This document shows positions 63,009-64,000 of a stretch of DNA of 64,000 nt, one piece after another (position 1 is the stretch's first letter; each line of letters opens with the position of its first letter). Under the pieces are notes generated by a model, which saw only the letters and a list, made by a program, of their open reading frames with translations, searched no databases and was not told the DNA's origin. Source of the stretch: Polaribacter vadi (lineage in GTDB: Bacteria; Bacteroidota; Bacteroidia; Flavobacteriales; Flavobacteriaceae); contig NZ_JAHKQL010000016.1 in assembly GCF_018861005.1 (NCBI RefSeq), positions 62,001 to 126,000 of the forward strand, in the 5' to 3' direction. The translations under genes and the position numbers were made by a program.

Positions 63009-64000
63009 TGAATTAAAAAAAGAGTTACAACAGATAATCCATCAAGAGAAAGAAAAAGAAATAATCCCTTTTTTAAAAAAATTAACTTTTAAAGAGAAAA
63101 AGGCATTAGTTCCTTTTCTAAAAAAATACAAAGAACAAATTTTTGAAACATACACTGTAGAAGAAAAATCGAAATGGGGTTTATCTTTTTCTCATAAGGA
63201 TAAACATTCAGCAGAAAAAAGAGATTTAATAACAAAAGTATGTTTTGTTTGTTATAATAAAACTGATTTTAAGAAAGCATTTTGGAACTCGGTTAATATA
63301 ATTACAAGTGATGAGTATATAAATGATATAATTCCTTGGTATGTTCCTAATTGGTATAGCAATCTAATAAATGAAGAAAATTCCTGGTCTTTAAATTATT
63401 TAAAAACAATGTTTTTAATGAGTAAAGGTTGGATAGAACCTTCTAATGCTTTAATAGTTAGTAAATTACCAAATGCAATTATAGATAGTGAAACTATAAA
63501 TGGTGTTAATGTAAATAGTTATACCCCAGAGGTTTTAGAAAAATATTCAGTAACTTTAAATGAACATATTTGGTTGATTTTTGAAGAAGATTCATCCATA
63601 AATAATAATTACATTAATTATAGATTAAATAATTATAATAAAAAAAATGATGTCTGGATAGATACTTTTGTTGATTTAGTAGAAGCTAAAAAATTGGATA
63701 GAAATAAAGCTTTAGAAGCATCCATATTAACATCAACAAAAAGTTTTAATCAAAATTTAACAGGTTGGTTTTTTGATCTATTTATAAAACTAGCCCCAAC
63801 AAATGATGAAATTTTAGCTTTACAAAACGAACTTTTTTCAGCATTAAACTCTCCACATTCAAAAGTTGTCAATACAGTTTTAAGATTTTTTAAAAAAGTA
63901 GGGAATTTAAAAAAATTTCAGCAACTAAATTTTATAGAAAATAGTTCTATTTTATTGAATTCAGAAACAAAATCTGTAATCAATTCTACTTTAATTTTAT
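63001..64000 (+). CDS. DUF6493-like protein (5' part, runs off the window)
   Basis: ATG 63001; the frame is open through base 64000, giving at least 333 residues. The N-terminus (MIDELKKELQQIIHQEKEKEI, then IPFLKKLTFKEKKALVPFLKKY) is charged and helical, and the rest is alpha-helical repeat-like (EILALQNELFSALNSPHSKVV). I recall DUF6493 proteins next to SWIM proteins in Bacteroidota; the assignment is from memory and moderate. Overlaps the SWIM gene by 8 bases. The C-terminus is not in view. Confidence 0.65.
   Translation, partial: MIDELKKELQQIIHQEKEKEIIPFLKKLTFKEKKALVPFLKKYKEQIFETYTVEEKSKWGLSFSHKDKHSAEKRDLITKVCFVCYNKTDFKKAFWNSVNIITSDEYINDIIPWYVPNWYSNLINEENSWSLNYLKTMFLMSKGWIEPSNALIVSKLPNAIIDSETINGVNVNSYTPEVLEKYSVTLNEHIWLIFEEDSSINNNYINYRLNNYNKKNDVWIDTFVDLVEAKKLDRNKALEASILTSTKSFNQNLTGWFFDLFIKLAPTNDEILALQNELFSALNSPHSKVVNTVLRFFKKVGNLKKFQQLNFIENSSILLNSETKSVINSTLIL

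Overview
The window looks like chromosomal DNA of a marine member of the Flavobacteriaceae (Bacteroidota), probably close to Polaribacter or Tenacibaculum. Evidence: very A+T-rich DNA; Bacteroidota-type promoters (TAnnTTTG near -7, with a full TTTG-N19-TAnnTTTG example at 35114-35145); TTG starts without clear Shine-Dalgarno sequences; and families typical of that group (ECF sigma/FecR/TonB receptor sets, DUF4175, DUF4286, DUF6090, DUF6493, head-GIN proteins). No rRNA, tRNA, CRISPR array, transposase or integrase gene was recognised.

Layout. 1-2466: end of an aldose-epimerase-like gene, an ArnT-like glycosyltransferase, a 23S rRNA pseudouridine synthase and a 37-aa membrane peptide. 2484-8578: an ECF sigma - FecR - TonB-receptor module with a divergent lipoprotein and a metzincin-like lipoprotein protease; three copies of a bipartite promoter with identical spacing lie here. 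8575-14597: GNAT, rpiB, a 1.4-kb gene-poor region rich in DnaA-box-like sites (candidate oriC), then rnr, ybjQ, DUF2807 and tatA. 15107-20129: minus-strand LytTR protein, SPFH protein, gltX and outer-membrane proteins. 20291-28449: DUF4175 protein, a secreted protein, ybeY, mnmG flanked by two parS-like sites, and a methyltransferase. 28594-32364: minus-strand small membrane proteins, VOC, DUF1801, 2-hydroxyacid dehydrogenase, panB. 32502-35668: NTF2-like protein, a second ECF sigma with a small zinc-finger anti-sigma candidate, O-methyltransferase, Tat-like protein, secreted protein. 35811-47791: mutS between two SpoU methylases, mgtE-rsmA, DUF6090/TPR, DUF4286, TPR protein, a 47-aa peptide behind a sigma-54-like promoter, serS, ribF. 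47975-54985: TonB receptor with an SGNH-hydrolase lipoprotein, cysteine desulfurase, serine hydrolase.

54986-64000 is the most notable part. A gene-poor stretch holding two tiny ORFs, each followed by a strong terminator, leads into a same-strand island: PcfJ-like protein, release factor PrfH, a TPR protein, RNA ligase RtcB, two tandem RlaP-type nucleotidyltransferases, a SWIM zinc-finger protein and a DUF6493-like protein that runs off the end. From prfH onward the genes overlap or nearly touch. RtcB-PrfH pairs are known to repair nuclease-damaged rRNA in the ribosome decoding centre, so I read this as an extended RNA-damage-repair / ribosome-rescue operon. The doubled RlaP, the PcfJ-like and TPR companions and the SWIM/DUF6493 tail are its less explained parts.

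All assignments are from reading sequence and recalling families; no searches were run.
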